A stretch of 64,000 nucleotides of DNA, taken from contig JAFUBA010000010.1 of assembly GCA_017460395.1 (NCBI GenBank), positions 1 through 64,000 of the forward strand, read 5' to 3'. Shown here one piece after another: positions 61,843-64,000 of this stretch. The DNA comes from Clostridia bacterium. GTDB lineage: Bacteria > Bacillota > Clostridia > Christensenellales > Aristaeellaceae. How positions within the stretch are numbered: position 1 is the first letter of the stretch; each line of letters opens with the position of its first letter. The position numbers were made by a program, and so were the translations under genes. The notes beneath the pieces are model-generated. The model worked only from the letters and a program-made list of their open reading frames with translations. It did no database searches and was not told where the DNA came from.

Positions 61843-63513
61843 ATGCTTTCAGACATTCAGATTGCCCAGGCCACACCCATGCGTCCCATTCAGGAGATTG
61901 CTGAGAAGGCCTGCATTCCCGAGAAGTATCTGGAACCCTATGGCCGCTACAAAGCCAAAGTGGATCCTGCACTTCTCAAGGAAAGTGACCGGAAGGACGG
62001 AAAGCTGATCCTGGTGACAGCCATCACCCCGACCCCCGCCGGTGAAGGCAAGACCACGACATCCATCGGACTGACCGACGGCCTGCGCGTGATTGGAAAG
62101 AACGCCGTGTGCGCCCTGCGGGAGCCTTCCCTGGGACCTGTATTCGGCATCAAGGGCGGAGCTGCCGGTGGCGGCTATGCCCAGGTTGTCCCCATGGAGG
62201 ACATCAACCTGCACTTTACCGGCGACTTCCACGCCATCACCTCGGCCAACAACCTTCTGGCCGCCATGCTGGACAATCACATTCAGCAGGGCAATGCCCT
62301 GGGAATCGACCCGCGAAAAATCACATGGAAGCGCTGCCTGGACATGAACGACCGGCAGCTGCGCAACATCGTGGACGGTCTGGGCGGCAAGCCCAACGGC
62401 ACCCCCAGGGAAGACGGTTTTGACATCACCGTGGCCTCCGAAATCATGGCCATCTTCTGCCTTGCCGATGGCATCCGTGACCTCAAAGAGCGCCTCAGTC
62501 GGATCATCGTGGCCTATACCTATGATGACAAGCCTGTCACCTGCGGTGATCTGAAGGCACAGGGCGCCATGGCAGCGCTCCTCAAGGACGCGCTGAAGCC
62601 AAACCTGGTGCAGACCCTGGAGGGCACCCCTGCCTTCGTGCACGGTGGTCCGTTTGCCAATATTGCCCACGGCTGCAACTCCGTCAGCGCTACCCGCATG
62701 GCACTCAAGTGCGCAGACTACGTGGTCACAGAAGCCGGTTTCGGCGCAGACCTTGGCGCTGAAAAGTTCCTGGATATCAAGTGCCGTCTCTCAGGGCTCA
62801 GGCCCAACGCGGTGGTCGTCGTGGCCACGGTCCGTGCCCTCAAGATGCACGGAGGTCTCCCGAAGCAGAGCCTTGCAGAAGAAAACCTCACTGCCCTTGA
62901 AAGCGGTCTTCCCAATCTTCTCAGGCATGTATCCAATATCCGGGACGTGTATCATCTTCCCTGCGTCGTGGCGGTCAATCAGTTTCCCACCGATACCCAG
63001 GCAGAGCTCGATCTCATCGTCCGCAAGTGCCGGGAGCTTGGTGTGAACACGATCCTCTCCACCGTCTGGGCAGACGGCGGAAAGGGCGGCGCTGCCCTCG
63101 CCGAGGAAGTGGTCCGTCTGTGCGAGGAGGACAACGGGAATTTCTCCTTTGCCTATGACCTGGACGGCACACTGGAGGAGCGGATCGAGACACTCGTCCA
63201 GCGGATCTACCGCGGAAAAGGCGTGTCTATCCTGCCTGCTGCGAAAAAACAGATCCAGACGCTCACCTCCCTCGGGTTTGGCAACATGCCCATCTGTGTG
63301 GCAAAGACCCAGTATTCTTTTTCCGATGATCCCGCGCTTCTCGGTGCACCGGAGGATTTTACCGTCACGGTCCGCCAGGTCCGTGTATCCGCAGGAGCCG
63401 GCTTTGTGGTGGTCCTCACCGGGGACATCATGACCATGCCTGGCCTGCCCAGGGTGCCCGCCGCAGAGCGCATAGATGTGGATGATGACGGCCGCATCTC
63501 GGGGCTCTTCTGA
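61843..63513 (+). CDS. fhs: Formate-tetrahydrofolate ligase (Fhs)
   Basis: A 556-residue ATP-dependent enzyme making 10-formyl-THF from formate, the donor for PurN and the AICAR transformylase. Motifs: [16 protein letters not shown] (P-loop), [40 protein letters not shown], and [19 protein letters not shown] at the C-terminus. In anaerobes it also serves the Wood-Ljungdahl methyl branch, but nothing else of that pathway is here. GGAGG lies 6 nt before the ATG at 61843; 14 nt after GlyA. Confidence 0.97.
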   Translation: MLSDIQIAQATPMRPIQEIAEKACIPEKYLEPYGRYKAKVDPALLKESDRKDGKLILVTAITPTPAGEGKTTTSIGLTDGLRVIGKNAVCALREPSLGPVFGIKGGAAGGGYAQVVPMEDINLHFTGDFHAITSANNLLAAMLDNHIQQGNALGIDPRKITWKRCLDMNDRQLRNIVDGLGGKPNGTPREDGFDITVASEIMAIFCLADGIRDLKERLSRIIVAYTYDDKPVTCGDLKAQGAMAALLKDALKPNLVQTLEGTPAFVHGGPFANIAHGCNSVSATRMALKCADYVVTEAGFGADLGAEKFLDIKCRLSGLRPNAVVVVATVRALKMHGGLPKQSLAEENLTALESGLPNLLRHVSNIRDVYHLPCVVAVNQFPTDTQAELDLIVRKCRELGVNTILSTVWADGGKGGAALAEEVVRLCEEDNGNFSFAYDLDGTLEERIETLVQRIYRGKGVSILPAAKKQIQTLTSLGFGNMPICVAKTQYSFSDDPALLGAPEDFTVTVRQVRVSAGAGFVVVLTGDIMTMPGLPRVPAAERIDVDDDGRISGLF

Positions 63514-63674
63514 GACTTGCCCCGGCCGTGCAAAAGGCATATGATTCACAGTGCCGGCACCTGCATGGCAAATGGTATCGGGTGGCAGATCTGCTGACGC
63601 AGTGTGCAATCCTGCGCCGCAGGATCATGTTTATTGTCTTAATATCTGTAATGACTTGAAAGGAAGCGATCCCA

Positions 63675-64000
63675 ATGGCTGACGTAAGACCGGTAACCAT
63701 GGAACGTATCACCACCGAATCTCTGGCTCAGGCTTTCATTGATGAACAGGTGGCCGCACTCAGAAAGCAGATCGGAAACGGCAAGGTGCTGCTGGCCCTG
63801 TCCGGCGGCGTGGATTCCTCCGTCGTCGCTGCTCTTCTCATCAAGGCCGTAGGTGACCAGCTGACATGCGTGCATGTCAATCATGGTCTTCTGCGCAAGG
63901 GTGAACCTGAGCAGGTCATCGAGGTCTTCCGCAACCAGATGAAGGCCAATCTGGTCTATGTGGATGCCGTCGACCGTTTCCTCGACAAGCTGGCCGGCGT
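63675..64000 (+). CDS. GMP synthase ATP-pyrophosphatase (GuaA/GuaAB-type), start only
   Basis: The first ~108 codons before the window edge. [29 protein letters not shown] leads straight into [44 protein letters not shown], the PP-loop ATP-pyrophosphatase of GMP synthase. The usual N-terminal glutaminase (about 200 residues) is absent: an in-frame TGA lies 18 nt upstream of the ATG. So this is a GuaAB-type subunit or an ammonia-dependent enzyme. AAGGAAG lies 8 nt before the ATG at 63675. Separated from Fhs by 161 bp holding only a small ATCCTGC/GCAGGAT hairpin. Confidence 0.85.
   Translation, partial: MADVRPVTMERITTESLAQAFIDEQVAALRKQIGNGKVLLALSGGVDSSVVAALLIKAVGDQLTCVHVNHGLLRKGEPEQVIEVFRNQMKANLVYVDAVDRFLDKLAG

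Overview
The window reads as a chromosomal segment of a GC-rich (roughly 60% by eye) Gram-positive anaerobe, most likely a gut or rumen Clostridia-type Bacillota. The basis is a small RelQ-type alarmone synthetase, an MsmX-type orphan sugar ATPase, a DUF4418/DUF2318/FTR1 iron locus, Firmicutes-style Shine-Dalgarno sites, repeated TTGnnn-N17-TATACT promoters, a tRNA-Leu without an encoded CCA, and no outer-membrane genes. The family or genus is not determinable from what I can see; a Christensenellales/Aristaeella-like relative is only a guess.

Layout. 1-4027 (minus): most of a giant secreted repeat protein built from 32-residue units arranged in exact four-unit super-repeats (384 nt), running off the left edge. 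4215-6126: DEDDh exonuclease, tRNA-Leu(UAA), DUF308 membrane protein. 6302-8698: GH94 disaccharide phosphorylase. 8862-11324: polar amino-acid ABC transporter (ATPase, permease, binding protein) with a terminator hairpin in its leader. 11869-12990: MsmX/UgpC-type ATPase with an upstream operator-like palindrome and codon use typical of high expression. 13065-18209: alarmone synthetase, MATE exporter, cytosolic GH13 alpha-amylase, F420-ligase-like protein. 18500-25935: YbaK deacylase, GT2-GtrA fusion, 42-residue membrane peptide, phosphodiester glycosidase, divergent Lgt-like protein, heterodimeric ABC exporter.

25969-36713 (all minus) is a large iron-transport island related to the Campylobacter p19 locus: FTR1 permease, P19-type periplasmic/extracellular iron protein, DUF2318 Fe-S membrane protein, two FtsX-type permeases with a MacB/LolD-like ATPase, then DUF4418 protein, a third FtsX permease, a second ATPase and an unknown membrane protein. 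One FtsX permease carries an FMN-binding (flavinylation) domain inside its external loop, which I consider the most interesting feature of the window. An Ada-type methyl-phosphotriester sensor diverges from it.

37489-43611: amino-sugar catabolic cluster (GH20 hexosaminidase, BadF/NagK-type kinase, SIS protein, ceramidase-like hydrolase, divergent M20 amidohydrolase). 43612-44052 is AT-richer and holds a small, probably decayed gene. 44088-45104: GT2 glycosyltransferase. 45193-49486: accessory Hsp70 operon (GrpE-like, DnaK-like, and a J-domain/SEC-C protein with an acidic tract). 49616-50644: P1 peptidase.

51192-64000 (plus): purine/one-carbon operon: PurF-like, PurM, PurN, AICAR transformylase (frameshifted by one C), PurD, PurL, GlyA, Fhs, then the start of a GMP synthase. 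The PurF-like protein lacks the N-terminal nucleophilic Cys and the GMP synthase lacks an N-terminal glutaminase domain, suggesting ammonia-driven reactions at those two steps, while PurL keeps its glutaminase Cys. Short (14-16 nt) tandem duplications, three of them carrying purine-rich ribosome-binding sequence, recur in intergenic DNA.
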